64,000 nt of DNA from NCBI GenBank assembly GCA_026129525.1, contig JAHCHW010000001.1, forward strand, positions 632,001 to 696,000, given 5' to 3'. The translations under genes and the position numbers were made by a program. Below are positions 43,795 through 53,456 of the stretch, one piece after another. The notes under the pieces were generated by a model that ran no database searches, was not told the origin of the DNA, and saw nothing but the letters and a program-made list of their open reading frames with translations. Position 1 is the first letter of the stretch; each line of letters opens with the position of its first letter. The DNA is from Chitinophagales bacterium (GTDB lineage: Bacteria > Bacteroidota > Bacteroidia > Chitinophagales > LD1).

Positions 43795-45336
43795 TTATCT
43801 CAACCCTTTTTTCCAATCCACTTTCTCGTTTACTACTTCTTTTAAGCGCTCAATGCTAATGCGCTCTTGTTTCATAGTATCGCGGTCGCGAATGGTTACC
43901 TGATTGTCGGTAAGTGTATCGTGGTCAACAGTTATACAGAACGGAGTGCCGAGTGCATCTTGCCTGCGGTAGCGTTTGCCTATGCTGTCTTTCTCTTCGT
44001 AAAAAACTTTGTAATCCCACTTCAGTATATCGAAAATCTCGCGGGCTTTTTCAGGCAGTCCGTCTTTTTTTACCAATGGGAAAACAGCAATTTGTACGGG
44101 CGCTAAGAAAGGCGGCAACGCCAACACGGTGCGTTCGCTGCCGTCTTCTAATTTTTCGTTCTTAAATCCATTGCAAAGCACAGCAAGGAACGTTCGGTTC
44201 AAACCTATGGATGTTTCCACCACATAAGGAATGTAGCTTTGGTTCAACTCGGGGTCAAAATATTGCAATTTTTTACCGCTCAGTTCCTGATGATTTTTCA
44301 AATCGAAGTCGGTGCGGGAATGTATGCCTTCAATTTCCTTAAAGCCGAAAGGGAAATTAAATTGAATATCTACCGCTGCGTTGGCATAGTGCGCCAGCTT
44401 CAGGTGATCGTAAAATTTCAAGCTCTCTTCAGCAAAGCCGAGCGATCGGTGCCATTTCCATCGGGCTTCTTTCCATTTGTTATACCATTCCATTTCGCTG
44501 CCCGGGCGCACAAAAAACTGCATTTCCATTTGTTCAAACTCGCGGGTGCGAAAAATAAACTGGCGCGCCACAATCTCGTTGCGAAAAGCCTTGCCCACTT
44601 GTGCTATACCGAACGGAATGCGCTGGCGTGATGTGTTGAGCACGTTCAGGAAGTTTACAAAAATACCCTGTGCGGTTTCGGGGCGCAGGTAAATGGTGCT
44701 GGCTTCATCGGCTACCGAACCAACTTCGGTGGCAAACATCAGGTTAAACTGCCGTACGTCTGTCCAGTTGCGCGAGCCGCTGATGGGGCACGCAATTTCG
44801 AGGTCAACAATAATTTGCTTTAAGTCGGCAAGGTCGTTTTCCTCCAGTGCCTTTTTAAAGCGGGTTTCTATGGTGTTCAGTTTTTCTTTGTTCCGCAACA
44901 CATTCGGGTTGGTTTGCAGAAACATTTCCTTATTAAAACTCTCTCCGAATTTTTTTTGAGCCTTGTCAACTTCCTTATCAATCTTCTCCTCAATTTTCGC
45001 CATGGCATCTTCAATCAGCACATCGGCACGGTAGCGTTTTTTGGAATCTTTGTTGTCAATCAGCGGGTCGTTAAAGGCATCCACATGCCCGCTGGCTTTC
45101 CATGTTTTGGGGTGCATAAAAATCGCAGCATCAATACCTACAATGTTCTCGTTCAACTGCACCATCGCCTTCCACCAGTACTGCTGAATGTTGTTTTTTA
45201 ACTCAATACCATACGGACCGTAATCGTACACCGCTCCCAACCCATCGTATATTTCCGAAGAAGGAAAAATGAAACCGTATTCTTTACAGTGCGAAATAAT
45301 TTCCTGAAAAGTATTTTGTGTAGCCTCTTTGCTCAT
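43795..45336 (-). CDS. glyS: Glycine--tRNA ligase, dimeric type
   Basis: A 513-aa class II aminoacyl-tRNA synthetase that charges tRNA-Gly, the alpha2 (eukaryote/archaea-like) form rather than the alpha2beta2 form. It begins MSKEATQNTFQEIISHCKEY, with the family's SSEIYDGLGAVYDYGPYG region (about 27-44), the motif 2 area GIAQVGKAFRNEI, a central insert around KNREKLNTIETRFKKAL, the active-site ETSIGLNRTFLAVL, and the C-terminal anticodon domain (LAPVQIAVFPLV). Start ATG 45336 is preferred over one at 45372. A TATTTTCG box lies 6 nt upstream. It converges on the SRD5A-like gene with 2 bp between stops. Confidence 0.96.
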   Translation of the reverse strand: MSKEATQNTFQEIISHCKEYGFIFPSSEIYDGLGAVYDYGPYGIELKNNIQQYWWKAMVQLNENIVGIDAAIFMHPKTWKASGHVDAFNDPLIDNKDSKKRYRADVLIEDAMAKIEEKIDKEVDKAQKKFGESFNKEMFLQTNPNVLRNKEKLNTIETRFKKALEENDLADLKQIIVDLEIACPISGSRNWTDVRQFNLMFATEVGSVADEASTIYLRPETAQGIFVNFLNVLNTSRQRIPFGIAQVGKAFRNEIVARQFIFRTREFEQMEMQFFVRPGSEMEWYNKWKEARWKWHRSLGFAEESLKFYDHLKLAHYANAAVDIQFNFPFGFKEIEGIHSRTDFDLKNHQELSGKKLQYFDPELNQSYIPYVVETSIGLNRTFLAVLCNGFKNEKLEDGSERTVLALPPFLAPVQIAVFPLVKKDGLPEKAREIFDILKWDYKVFYEEKDSIGKRYRRQDALGTPFCITVDHDTLTDNQVTIRDRDTMKQERISIERLKEVVNEKVDWKKGLR

Positions 45337-45385
45337 AGGGCGCGAAAATACAAGACAAAACACGATAGGCAATAGAAGGGGAATG

Positions 45386-46732
45386 CTACTTTGTATGCAG
45401 CATAACCGGCACTCCGTGTTTCGGGCGCAACGTTATGAGCGGCTCTAACTCCAGTGCAAAATTTCCGGCAAGCGTGAAGTTGAAATGTTTGCATGCTAAT
45501 GCCACAATAATTTGCATCTCCATCATAGCAAAGTTGTTACCAATGCACAGGCGTTGCCCGCCCCCAAAAGGAAAGTAGGCGTACTTGTGCACGTGTTTTA
45601 TTCTTTCGGGTAAAAAGCGATCGGGGTCGAATTTTAAAGGCTCGTCCCAATATTTTTCCATGCGCTGCACGGCATAAGGCGACAACACAATACTGTCGCC
45701 TTTCTTTATCAAATAGCCGTCAATCACATCATCGGCTGCCGCTTCGCGCAGCACGCCCCATGCTGGCGGAAACAAGCGCATGGACTCTTTAATTACGTTG
45801 GTGGTAAATTCTAACCGCTGCAGCAAATCGTAAGTAAATTCTTTTTGGTTGAGTACGGTTTGCACTTCAGCATCTATCCGCTGTTTTATTTCGGGATGTT
45901 TAGCAAGCAGATAAAAAGTAAAAGCCAATGCATTGGCGGTGGTTTCGTGCCCCGCCAAATAGATTGTAATTACTTCATCGCGCAATTGCGTGTCGGTCAT
46001 ACGCTCGGCTGTGTCGGCATCTTCCACTTCCATGAGCATAGTAAGCAGGTCGTTAAATTTTTCGGACGATTTTCTTCTGCCTTCAATTATGTTGTAAATG
46101 GTGCTGTCTAACATTTTCCGTGCGCGTTTCATACGCAGATAATGCGGCAGGGGTAACCAATAAGGCAAGCGCAAAAAACTACGGGTGCGTTTCAGCATTC
46201 CTTCCATTACAATATGCAGGGCATCGCTCAGTAGTTTAAAGTTGCCCTGCACCTTGGTGCTCATCAACGTTTGGCTTACAATTTCAAGGGTAACTTTGGT
46301 CATTTCGCTGTGTAGGTCGGTGGCTGTATTCTCTTTTCCCCGCCAACTGTTGAGCATGGCATTCGTACACGCTTCAATTTTTGTTACAAAACCCTGCAAA
46401 CGTTGTTTGTGAAAGAGTGGTTGCATCAACCTGCGCTGCTTTAACCAAAATTCGCCTTCGTTGGTAAGCAAACCATTGCCAAGCAAAAATTTCAGATTGC
46501 GGTTATCGCGCCCTTTTACATAAATGTCTCGGTTCAAAAAAATATGCTCAATGTATGCAGGGTTCGAAACACTCACATAGTAAAACGGACCAAGCCTTGC
46601 CCGCGAAATGCCATTGTACTTCCGTACGCTTTTATGAAAGTAGCCGAGTATATCGTTGCGAATGTTTTCCTCGCGGCTTAAAAGCAAATTATGTTTTGGC
46701 CCGGGCGGGAGTTTTGGCGATGCTGTGTTCAT
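45386..46732 (-). CDS. Cytochrome P450
   Basis: A 448-aa heme monooxygenase. It has the N-terminal proline-rich PPGPKHN, an I-helix with oxygen-activating AGHETTANA, the K-helix ExxR as KESMRLFP, the PERF-like DPDRFLPERI, and the heme ligand loop FPFGGGQRLCIGNNFA with Cys396. The sequence is of the CYP4/CYP102-like broad-substrate type often acting on fatty acids or terpenoids, but the substrate is not predictable. No membrane anchor, ferredoxin or reductase is fused or adjacent, so external electron donors are needed. A TACCTTTA box ends 4 nt before the ATG. The 264 bp upstream, shared with the porin gene, contain no other gene. Confidence 0.93.
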   Translation of the reverse strand: MNTASPKLPPGPKHNLLLSREENIRNDILGYFHKSVRKYNGISRARLGPFYYVSVSNPAYIEHIFLNRDIYVKGRDNRNLKFLLGNGLLTNEGEFWLKQRRLMQPLFHKQRLQGFVTKIEACTNAMLNSWRGKENTATDLHSEMTKVTLEIVSQTLMSTKVQGNFKLLSDALHIVMEGMLKRTRSFLRLPYWLPLPHYLRMKRARKMLDSTIYNIIEGRRKSSEKFNDLLTMLMEVEDADTAERMTDTQLRDEVITIYLAGHETTANALAFTFYLLAKHPEIKQRIDAEVQTVLNQKEFTYDLLQRLEFTTNVIKESMRLFPPAWGVLREAAADDVIDGYLIKKGDSIVLSPYAVQRMEKYWDEPLKFDPDRFLPERIKHVHKYAYFPFGGGQRLCIGNNFAMMEMQIIVALACKHFNFTLAGNFALELEPLITLRPKHGVPVMLHTK

Positions 46733-46736
46733 GAAA

Positions 46737-46744
46737 TAAAGGTA
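46737..46744 (-). promoter_or_regulatory. Putative -7 box of the P450 gene, 4 nt from ATG
   Basis: TACCTTTA on the minus strand (one change from TAnnTTTG), then TTTC, then ATG at 46732. Same 4-nt geometry as rsmA and the pseudouridine synthase gene. Confidence 0.35.
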
Positions 46745-46996
46745 GTTTCTTAAGGTGATGATATTTAAAAAGTCGAGCAGCTTGGCTAAAGTTAAGCTAA
46801 TGTTAAGTCTGAGTTAGACCAATATTATATTTCGATTCTGATGAATTTTTCATTATTAAGTGAGAGTTAAATCATTGTAAACTTGCGACTTTAAATACGC
46901 GCTGTAATTCAATAAAATCAATAGTTTGAGATGTGCAAGAATACATTTACAGTGTTTAACTATAGATAACTTAAACGTTAATTAAAAAATGTCCCT

Positions 46997-48205
46997 TTGA
47001 AAAAACTACTTCTCTTTTTCTTAACAATAAGCTGCACTGCGGTTGTTACCTACTCACAAGATTCCTTGAAACTTTCCAAGTTAAAGCTGCCCTGGTTCAG
47101 TTACAAAAACGGGCTTGGTATTACCACACCCGATAGCTTATTCTCCATCAATTTTCGCTTTAGGGTGCAAAGCCGGGTGGGCTACACGTCTGTGAGCGAT
47201 AAAGACATGACACCTAAAGAGTTTGATTTTCGCGTTCGAAGAATTCGTATGCGTATAGGCGGATTTATATACACTCCTCGCCTAACGTACAATATTCAGC
47301 TTTCGTTTTCGAGGGCTGATATGGATTGGGATGTATCGCAGGTGCCGAATGTGCTCCGCGATGCGATGATAGCCTACGAAATTCCTCAAGGCTTTACGTT
47401 TGCCATAGGGCAGGGTAAATTGCCCGGCAATCGGCAGCGGGTAATTTCTTCGGGCGAACAGCAGTTTGCTGACCGTTCTATTGTAAATAACGCGCTCACG
47501 CTCGACCGCGATTTCGGGGTATTTGTGAATTACGGAAGCCATTTTAAAAATTTTCACTTCATCCTTAAAACCGCCATTACATCGGGCGAGGGGCGGAACA
47601 TAATTACCAGCGATAAGGGCTTGGCATATACTGCCCGCTTAGAATTGCTTCCGCTTGGCGAGTTTACCGACAGAGGAGATTATTTTGAAGGCGACTTATT
47701 GCATGAACAAAAGCCGAAGCTATCCATGGCAGGTACGGTTCATTACAACCACTTGGCAAAAAGAACACAAGGGCAGTTGGGAACCATGCTGTATGCACCG
47801 CGTAGTTTGTTTTCCGTACATGCCGATGCGGTTTTGAAGTATAGGGGTTTTGCATTAAGCAGCGAATACCTGTATCGCTCTACCGACTCAGCTCTCACCT
47901 TTAATACTGAAGGGGCGAAGCGCTATGTGTATGTTGGGCAAGGTGTAAATACACAGGTTAGTTACTGTTTTAAGAAACCAATGTTTGAAATTGCATTACG
48001 CCACAGTTTATTAATACCTGACGGGCAGTTACAGGCATACGAAAACAGAAAAACCGAATATGCCATTTGCCTGAGCAAATACATTATGAAACACCGGCTC
48101 AAAGTGCAAACCGATTTTACCTACCACCGCGAACACAACTACACAAAAAACATAAACGAACACAACAACTTTGGATGGCGTTTTCAGGTAGAGTTAGGCA
48201 TATAG
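46997..48205 (+). CDS. OprO/OprP-like (phosphate-selective type) porin
   Basis: A 402-aa outer-membrane protein with signal peptide MKKLLLFFLTISCTAVVTYSQ and beta-barrel sequence throughout, ending in an aromatic strand (NNFGWRFQVELGI). The features INFRFRVQSRVGYTS, FRVRRIRMRIGGFIYTPRLTYNIQLSFSRAD (positions about 75-105) and YEIPQGFTFAIGQGKLPGNRQR match the porin O/P family. Solute selectivity (phosphate, polyphosphate, other anions) is not determined. The only start in front of the signal peptide is TTG at 46997, since an upstream ATG runs into a stop after three codons. Monocistronic. Confidence 0.8.
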   Translation: MKKLLLFFLTISCTAVVTYSQDSLKLSKLKLPWFSYKNGLGITTPDSLFSINFRFRVQSRVGYTSVSDKDMTPKEFDFRVRRIRMRIGGFIYTPRLTYNIQLSFSRADMDWDVSQVPNVLRDAMIAYEIPQGFTFAIGQGKLPGNRQRVISSGEQQFADRSIVNNALTLDRDFGVFVNYGSHFKNFHFILKTAITSGEGRNIITSDKGLAYTARLELLPLGEFTDRGDYFEGDLLHEQKPKLSMAGTVHYNHLAKRTQGQLGTMLYAPRSLFSVHADAVLKYRGFALSSEYLYRSTDSALTFNTEGAKRYVYVGQGVNTQVSYCFKKPMFEIALRHSLLIPDGQLQAYENRKTEYAICLSKYIMKHRLKVQTDFTYHREHNYTKNINEHNNFGWRFQVELGI

Positions 48206-48271
48206 CTCGAACAGCCTGTTTACTTTTTTAAGTTTGGCATTGTATTTTCAATTACCGTGTAAACTTGTTGT

Positions 48272-48628
48272 ATGAAACCGCTCCTGCTTGCCACCCTGTT
48301 CTTGATTTCATTTGCCGTTATTGCCCAAACCGATGACTGGGAATGGGAACGCGAAGTGAGCAATGTAAAAGCCAAAATTTCAGTGCTGGAAAATGGCGAA
48401 ACATGGGTCATTATTCCCGATGATAATGCGAATATGCGCTACATATCGCAGCAATTACCCGCAGAGTATAAAAAGGATGGCTTAGCAGTAACCTTTAACG
48501 GATGGATAGGTAAAATTCCTCCGCATGTTCGTATGATGGGCACTCCGCTTAAGCTCACTAAAATTTGGGTGAGTTGTGCCGAGAAGAAGAAGTTTAAGCT
48601 GAAGAAAGGGACGTACACATTTAAGTAA
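48272..48628 (+). CDS. Small exported protein of unknown function
   Basis: A 118-aa protein with a signal peptide (MKPLLLATLFLISFAVIAQ). The mature ~100 residues look like a small all-beta domain: AKISVLENGETWVIIPDD, then MRYISQQLPAEYKKDGLAVTF and a repeated basic C-terminus (KKKFKLKKGTYTFK). The pattern 'LPxEYKKDGLxVxFxGxIGxIPP' resembles small Bacteroidota exported domains of unknown role. No catalytic residue is evident. It stands alone between the porin gene and gldA. The name-less status should be kept. Confidence 0.6.
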   Translation: MKPLLLATLFLISFAVIAQTDDWEWEREVSNVKAKISVLENGETWVIIPDDNANMRYISQQLPAEYKKDGLAVTFNGWIGKIPPHVRMMGTPLKLTKIWVSCAEKKKFKLKKGTYTFK

Positions 48629-48681
48629 CAGTTTGCTATTGTCGGTTTCTAATTCGTAATTCGCTATTGCTAAAGCAACTC

Positions 48682-49596
48682 ATGTCAGTTAAAGTTTCCA
48701 ACCTCACAAAAATTTATGGCTCGCAAAAAGCGGTGGACGATATTTCGTTTGAAGTAAACAAAGGCGAAGTGTTGGGTTTTTTGGGACCTAACGGAGCAGG
48801 CAAAAGCACCACCATGAAAATGCTTACCTGCTTTATTCCGCAAACATCCGGTACAGCCACAGTATGCGGGTTCGATACTACTTCATCGCCTTTGGAAGTA
48901 GCAAAGAAAATAGGTTACCTGCCCGAGAGCAATCCGCTGTATTACGATATGTATGTGCGCGAGTACTTAGAGTTTATGGCAGGGCTGCACAAGTTGGGAA
49001 AGAATACTCAAAGCCGTATTGACCAAATGCTTGAACGCACCGGACTAACGACCGAACGAAAAAAGAAGGTTGGGCAACTTTCGAAAGGCTACAAACAGCG
49101 GGTAGGCTTAGCGCAAGCACTGTTGCACGACCCCGAAGTATTGATTTTAGATGAACCGACTTCGGGACTTGACCCCAACCAGTTGGTTGAAATTCGTTCG
49201 TTGATTAAACAACTTGGTAAAAACAAAACCGTCATTTTCAGTTCGCATATTATGCAGGAAGTACAGGCGGTGGCAGACAGAGTAATTATTATCAACAAGG
49301 GGAAAATTGTGGCTGACGATACCGCAGAACAACTACAAAACCGCATAACCAACGAAGTAATTGTTACAGCCGCGTTTAAGCAGTCGGTTGATAAGGCATT
49401 GCTTGGAATGATTAAGGGCGTAAAACGCATAGAGCAACTGAAAGACGGAAGATGGAATTTTGTTGCCGAAAGCAATCGCGACATTCGCGAAGACATTTTC
49501 CGGTTTGCCAAAGAAAAAGACTTTACCCTATTGCATTTGAGCAAAGAAGAGTTTTCGCTCGAAGAAGTTTTTAAACAACTCACCAAAACCGGTTAA
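48682..49596 (+). CDS. gldA: Gliding-motility-type ABC transporter ATPase GldA
   Basis: A 304-aa ABC ATPase. Walker A is GPNGAGKST (about 37-45), signature LSKGYKQRVGLAQAL, Walker B VLILDEPTSGLD and the H-loop SSHIMQ. The N-terminus MSVKVSNLTKIYGSQKAVDDIS and the ~80-residue C-terminal domain match GldA, the ATPase of the GldAFG transporter used in gliding in many Bacteroidota. The permease genes gldF and gldG are not next to it, as is usual in this phylum, so the assignment is by similarity of type only. Start ATG 48682 is preferred to TTG 48667. The upstream spacer has a TAATTCG heptamer duplication (about 48650-48664). Confidence 0.75.
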   Translation: MSVKVSNLTKIYGSQKAVDDISFEVNKGEVLGFLGPNGAGKSTTMKMLTCFIPQTSGTATVCGFDTTSSPLEVAKKIGYLPESNPLYYDMYVREYLEFMAGLHKLGKNTQSRIDQMLERTGLTTERKKKVGQLSKGYKQRVGLAQALLHDPEVLILDEPTSGLDPNQLVEIRSLIKQLGKNKTVIFSSHIMQEVQAVADRVIIINKGKIVADDTAEQLQNRITNEVIVTAAFKQSVDKALLGMIKGVKRIEQLKDGRWNFVAESNRDIREDIFRFAKEKDFTLLHLSKEEFSLEEVFKQLTKTG

Positions 49597-49656
49597 GTAA
49601 CCGTCAATCGTTTTTTCTTAGTTTAGTAGCCATCTCGGACAAGCTAATTGCTAACT

Positions 49657-52600
49657 ATGGAAAAACGTTACCTGCTCACGGGGTTACATATTGCATTTTT
49701 ATTTCTCGGCTTTCATGTAACCAAACTTAGCGCTCAATCTAATTGCAGCAATGTAGATTTTGAGAGCGGTACCTTTGCCGGATGGACGGGCTACACCGGA
49801 AGTTGCTGTCCCATTAATGCTAACGTTGCGGGTATTGTTGCCGGGCGGCACACCATAACCAGCGGTACCGGAGTTGACCCTTGGGTACCTACCATTCCGG
49901 TGGTTTCTCCCTTTGGTGGAACATATTCATGCATGTTGGGAAACAGCGGAGTGGGTTATCAGGCAGAGCGGCTTACATTCACATTTCCGGTAACAGCTGC
50001 CAATCCTAATTTTACTTATCAATATGCGGTTATCTTACAAGACCCCAACCACACCGCAGCCGACCAGCCGCGTTTTCAGGTAAACATAAAAAACCAAAGC
50101 GGGCAAACTATTCCGTGCGGATTTTACAACGTGGTGGCAGGAGCTGGCATACCGGGTTTTCAATCAACACAAGGAGGCACCTTAATTTACAAAGAGTGGT
50201 CGTTGGTGGCTGTTGATTTAACCAACTACATAGGGCAAAACATTACGGTTGAATTTCAAACAGGCGATTGCGGACAGGGCGGGCATTTCGGTTATGCCTA
50301 TATTGATGCTTCGTGCAACCCGTTGCAAATTACCACTAACTATTGCCCGGGCGACCAGCTTGCTGCGCTCACAGCACCTCCGGGTTTTCAGTTTTACCAA
50401 TGGTCAACCGGACAAACCACACAAAGCATTACGGTTACCAACCCTACACCGGGCGATTCTATTACGGTGCTCTGCACACCGTTTCAAGGAGCTAACTGTG
50501 CTACTACACTCAAGTATAAATTTTTGCAGTTCCCTCCGGTTGATGCCAACTATTCTGTGAATACTTCCTGTGGAAATAATCAGGTGGTGTTTACCGATTC
50601 ATCTTCCATAATTGTAAACGGAGCACAGATAACCGGCTGGCAATGGATTATCAATAATCAGGTTGTTTCAACCGACCAGTCGTTCACGTATTCTTTCCCC
50701 GGTCCCGGCAACTACAACGTTACACTGATTGCTTCATCAAATGCCGGATGCCCCGATACTGTTACCAAACAGGTTTTTATTCCGCAAGGCCTTGATGCCA
50801 TTACTACTATTCCTACTTCTGTTACTTACAACGGATACGGAGTTTCGTGTGTAGGAGCTTCCGATGGCAGTGCATCGGTATCGGCAAGTTTTGGTGCATT
50901 ACCCTATTCGTTTGTTTGGAGCAATGGCTCAACCAATACGGCTATCAGCAATCTAAGCCCGGGAACATACATAGTTACTGTTACCGATAATGCGGGCTGC
51001 CAGAATATTGATTCGGCTGTAATAACTGCTCCGCCAGCTATACAAATTGCACCTGCACTGCAACATGTGGTTTGCTATGGCGATAATACCGGAAGCATTC
51101 AACTGAATCCGACCGGAGGAGTGGGAACACTAAGTTATCAGTGGCTGCACAACGGAAGTTTGAATGCCCCTAATGCCACCTCGCTTGCTGCGGGCAATTA
51201 TCAGTTTACCATTACTGATGCGAACAATTGTGCACTTTCAAATTCCGAAACCCTTAATCAACCTGCGGCACCTTTTAATGTGCAAACTTCAATTACCGAT
51301 GCTACTTGTTTTGGCTTTTGCAATGGAGCAATAAATATTACTTCTGTTACCGGCAATACATCGCCATACAATTTTGTATGGAGCACAAATCCTGTGCAAA
51401 ACACGCAAAGCGCTCAAAATCTTTGTGTGGGTAGCTATACCTGCACCATCAGCGATCAAAATAATTGCACCACCACCACTACAAATACTATTGCACAACC
51501 AACGCAGCTAAATATTTCTATTGCAAAAACCGATGTGTTATGCTTTGGCGATGCCACCGGCACAGCCGTTGCTACTGTAACCGGCAGCATTCCACCATAT
51601 ACTTATAGTTGGGATAACGGCTCCGCCAATTCCGCAGCAGGAAATTTAGCCATTGGCAATTACTCGGTAACGGTAACAGATGCAAACTCCTGCTCCATTT
51701 CATCTTCGGTAATCATTACCGAGCCGCCACAACTTACCGTAACGCTAAGCCATCAGGATGCTCAGTGTTTTGGGTATAACACCGGAAAAGTTTTCAGCAA
51801 CGTTAGCGGTGGAGTTGTGCCCTATAATTTTTTGTGGAGTACAGCACCCGCACAAACACAAGCCAATGCCGTAAACTTAGTTGCAGGTAGTTACTCGGTA
51901 ACAATTACCGATGCACATAACTGCACGGTAAGCGCTTCAGAAACTGTGGGCGAGCCAACTTTGCTAACGGTGAACATTGCTTCATCGGTTGATAATGTTT
52001 GCTATGGCGGCAACACCGGCAGCGCTACTTCTTCGGCTAACGGGGGAACTTTGCCATACAGCTACAACTGGAACACCAATCCTGTTCAAACAGCAGCAAC
52101 AGCTACATCGCTCATAGCGGGTAGTTATTCGCTCACGGTTACGGACGACAGTCTTTGCACCGCTACTGTTTCGGTTGTTATCAATCAGCCAACGCAAATA
52201 ATTATTAGCGAAACTGTAAACCCTGCATTGTGTTTCGACAGTGCACAAGGTTCAATTGTTATGAATGTATCGCAGGGGACACCCGGCTATACGTACACAT
52301 GGCAGCCAAATGTAAGTTCAACAAACACCGCGGTTGATTTATTAGCAGGGAACTATGTGGTAACAGTTACCGATAACAACAACTGTACGATGAGCCGCAC
52401 GTACACCATTCAGCAACCTACGCAGTTAACTATTGCGGTAGCGCATACCGATGCGCTTTGTAATGGCTCGGCTGATGGAACGGTTACTGTTACACAATCA
52501 TCGGGCGGTACACCTCCTTACACTTACCAGTTGTTGCAGGCGGGCAGTGTAATTGCCAACAACAGCACCGGAGTTTTTACAGGATTGGCAGCCGGTTCGT

Positions 52601-53439
52601 ACAGCGGGCAATTTACCGATGCACATAGTTGTATCATCAATCAGCCCGTAGTGGTAAGCCACCCCACACCTTTGGTTATTCAAACCATTTCTGCCGATTC
52701 GGTAAACTGCCACGGTTACAGCGATGGAAGTATTTCGGTAACTGCATCGGGCGCTACTCCGCCCTATGTATATGTAATGAACAATAACGTAACCAATGCA
52801 TCGGGAAGTTTTAACAACCTTATACAAGGTACGTACGCCATTGATATTTATGACGCGCATAACTGCCACATAAATACAACCGCTATTGTAAACGAGCCTA
52901 CGCCTATTATACTCGTGGCAAATCCCGATTCGCTGGTGATGAAGTTGGGCGAAACAAAACCCGTAACCATAACGAGCAATTACGACCCCAATGCCAATTA
53001 CCAATGGGAGCCCTGGGATGGTTTGGATTGCACCAACTGCCCAACGGCTAATGTTACCCGCTACGGAAATTATTTGTACCGTGTAACTGTAACTACGCAT
53101 CCGCATGATTTGGATTGCACGAATGATATTGATATTCCCGTAACGGTAATACCCAACTATGATGTGTTTATTCCGAATGTATTTACGCCAAATGGCGATG
53201 GAGTGAATGATGTGTTTGAATTTTTCGGAAATAAAGCCGCCATTAAGCAACTCAACATTTTAGTGTTTAACCGCACCGGTGAAAAAGTTTTTGAAAGCAA
53301 CGACCTTAACTTTAAGTGGGATGGTACTTACAAAGGCACGCTGCAACCTCCCGGAGTATATGTGTACCACATGAAACTGGTTTTTATGGATAACCACAGT
53401 GAGAATGGTTATAAAGGGAGTGTAACGTTGTTGAGATAA
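49657..53439 (+). CDS. Large SprB-repeat surface protein with gliding-associated C-terminal (CHU_C/T9SS type B) domain
   Basis: A 1260-aa exported protein. After the signal peptide (to about SAQS) is a beta-rich N-domain (to about 260), a PKD-like domain (about 300-380, ITGWQWIINNQVVSTDQSFTYSF), and nine tandem ~75-aa SprB-type repeats (about 390-1120). Each repeat starts with an x-C-x-G-x-x-x-G core such as VSCVGASDGS and ends near V-T-D-x-x-x-C (TVTDNAGC). The C-terminus NYDVFIPNVFTPNGDGVNDVF ... SVTLLR is the CHU_C domain, used for type IX export and surface attachment. Likely an adhesin-like surface protein. It lies directly after gldA. Confidence 0.9.
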   Translation: MEKRYLLTGLHIAFLFLGFHVTKLSAQSNCSNVDFESGTFAGWTGYTGSCCPINANVAGIVAGRHTITSGTGVDPWVPTIPVVSPFGGTYSCMLGNSGVGYQAERLTFTFPVTAANPNFTYQYAVILQDPNHTAADQPRFQVNIKNQSGQTIPCGFYNVVAGAGIPGFQSTQGGTLIYKEWSLVAVDLTNYIGQNITVEFQTGDCGQGGHFGYAYIDASCNPLQITTNYCPGDQLAALTAPPGFQFYQWSTGQTTQSITVTNPTPGDSITVLCTPFQGANCATTLKYKFLQFPPVDANYSVNTSCGNNQVVFTDSSSIIVNGAQITGWQWIINNQVVSTDQSFTYSFPGPGNYNVTLIASSNAGCPDTVTKQVFIPQGLDAITTIPTSVTYNGYGVSCVGASDGSASVSASFGALPYSFVWSNGSTNTAISNLSPGTYIVTVTDNAGCQNIDSAVITAPPAIQIAPALQHVVCYGDNTGSIQLNPTGGVGTLSYQWLHNGSLNAPNATSLAAGNYQFTITDANNCALSNSETLNQPAAPFNVQTSITDATCFGFCNGAINITSVTGNTSPYNFVWSTNPVQNTQSAQNLCVGSYTCTISDQNNCTTTTTNTIAQPTQLNISIAKTDVLCFGDATGTAVATVTGSIPPYTYSWDNGSANSAAGNLAIGNYSVTVTDANSCSISSSVIITEPPQLTVTLSHQDAQCFGYNTGKVFSNVSGGVVPYNFLWSTAPAQTQANAVNLVAGSYSVTITDAHNCTVSASETVGEPTLLTVNIASSVDNVCYGGNTGSATSSANGGTLPYSYNWNTNPVQTAATATSLIAGSYSLTVTDDSLCTATVSVVINQPTQIIISETVNPALCFDSAQGSIVMNVSQGTPGYTYTWQPNVSSTNTAVDLLAGNYVVTVTDNNNCTMSRTYTIQQPTQLTIAVAHTDALCNGSADGTVTVTQSSGGTPPYTYQLLQAGSVIANNSTGVFTGLAAGSYSGQFTDAHSCIINQPVVVSHPTPLVIQTISADSVNCHGYSDGSISVTASGATPPYVYVMNNNVTNASGSFNNLIQGTYAIDIYDAHNCHINTTAIVNEPTPIILVANPDSLVMKLGETKPVTITSNYDPNANYQWEPWDGLDCTNCPTANVTRYGNYLYRVTVTTHPHDLDCTNDIDIPVTVIPNYDVFIPNVFTPNGDGVNDVFEFFGNKAAIKQLNILVFNRTGEKVFESNDLNFKWDGTYKGTLQPPGVYVYHMKLVFMDNHSENGYKGSVTLLR

Positions 53440-53456
53440 GATAAAAACCGCAATGG

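Noticed and set aside
46733..46996. Possible small gene or regulatory RNA between the P450 and porin genes
   Set aside because: No open frame with a plausible start, no strong stem-loop and no well-spaced promoter pair beyond the P450 box was found.
52498..53250. Long minus-strand open frame (250 codons) within the SprB-repeat gene
   Set aside because: It is antisense to strongly coding repeat sequence, is rich in Ile/Tyr/Arg/Val from the reverse of repeated codons, and has no domain.
49657..53439. SprB-repeat DNA as a CRISPR-like or satellite repeat array
   Set aside because: The repetition is at protein level (nine ~75-aa domains with varied codons), without identical DNA units and spacers.
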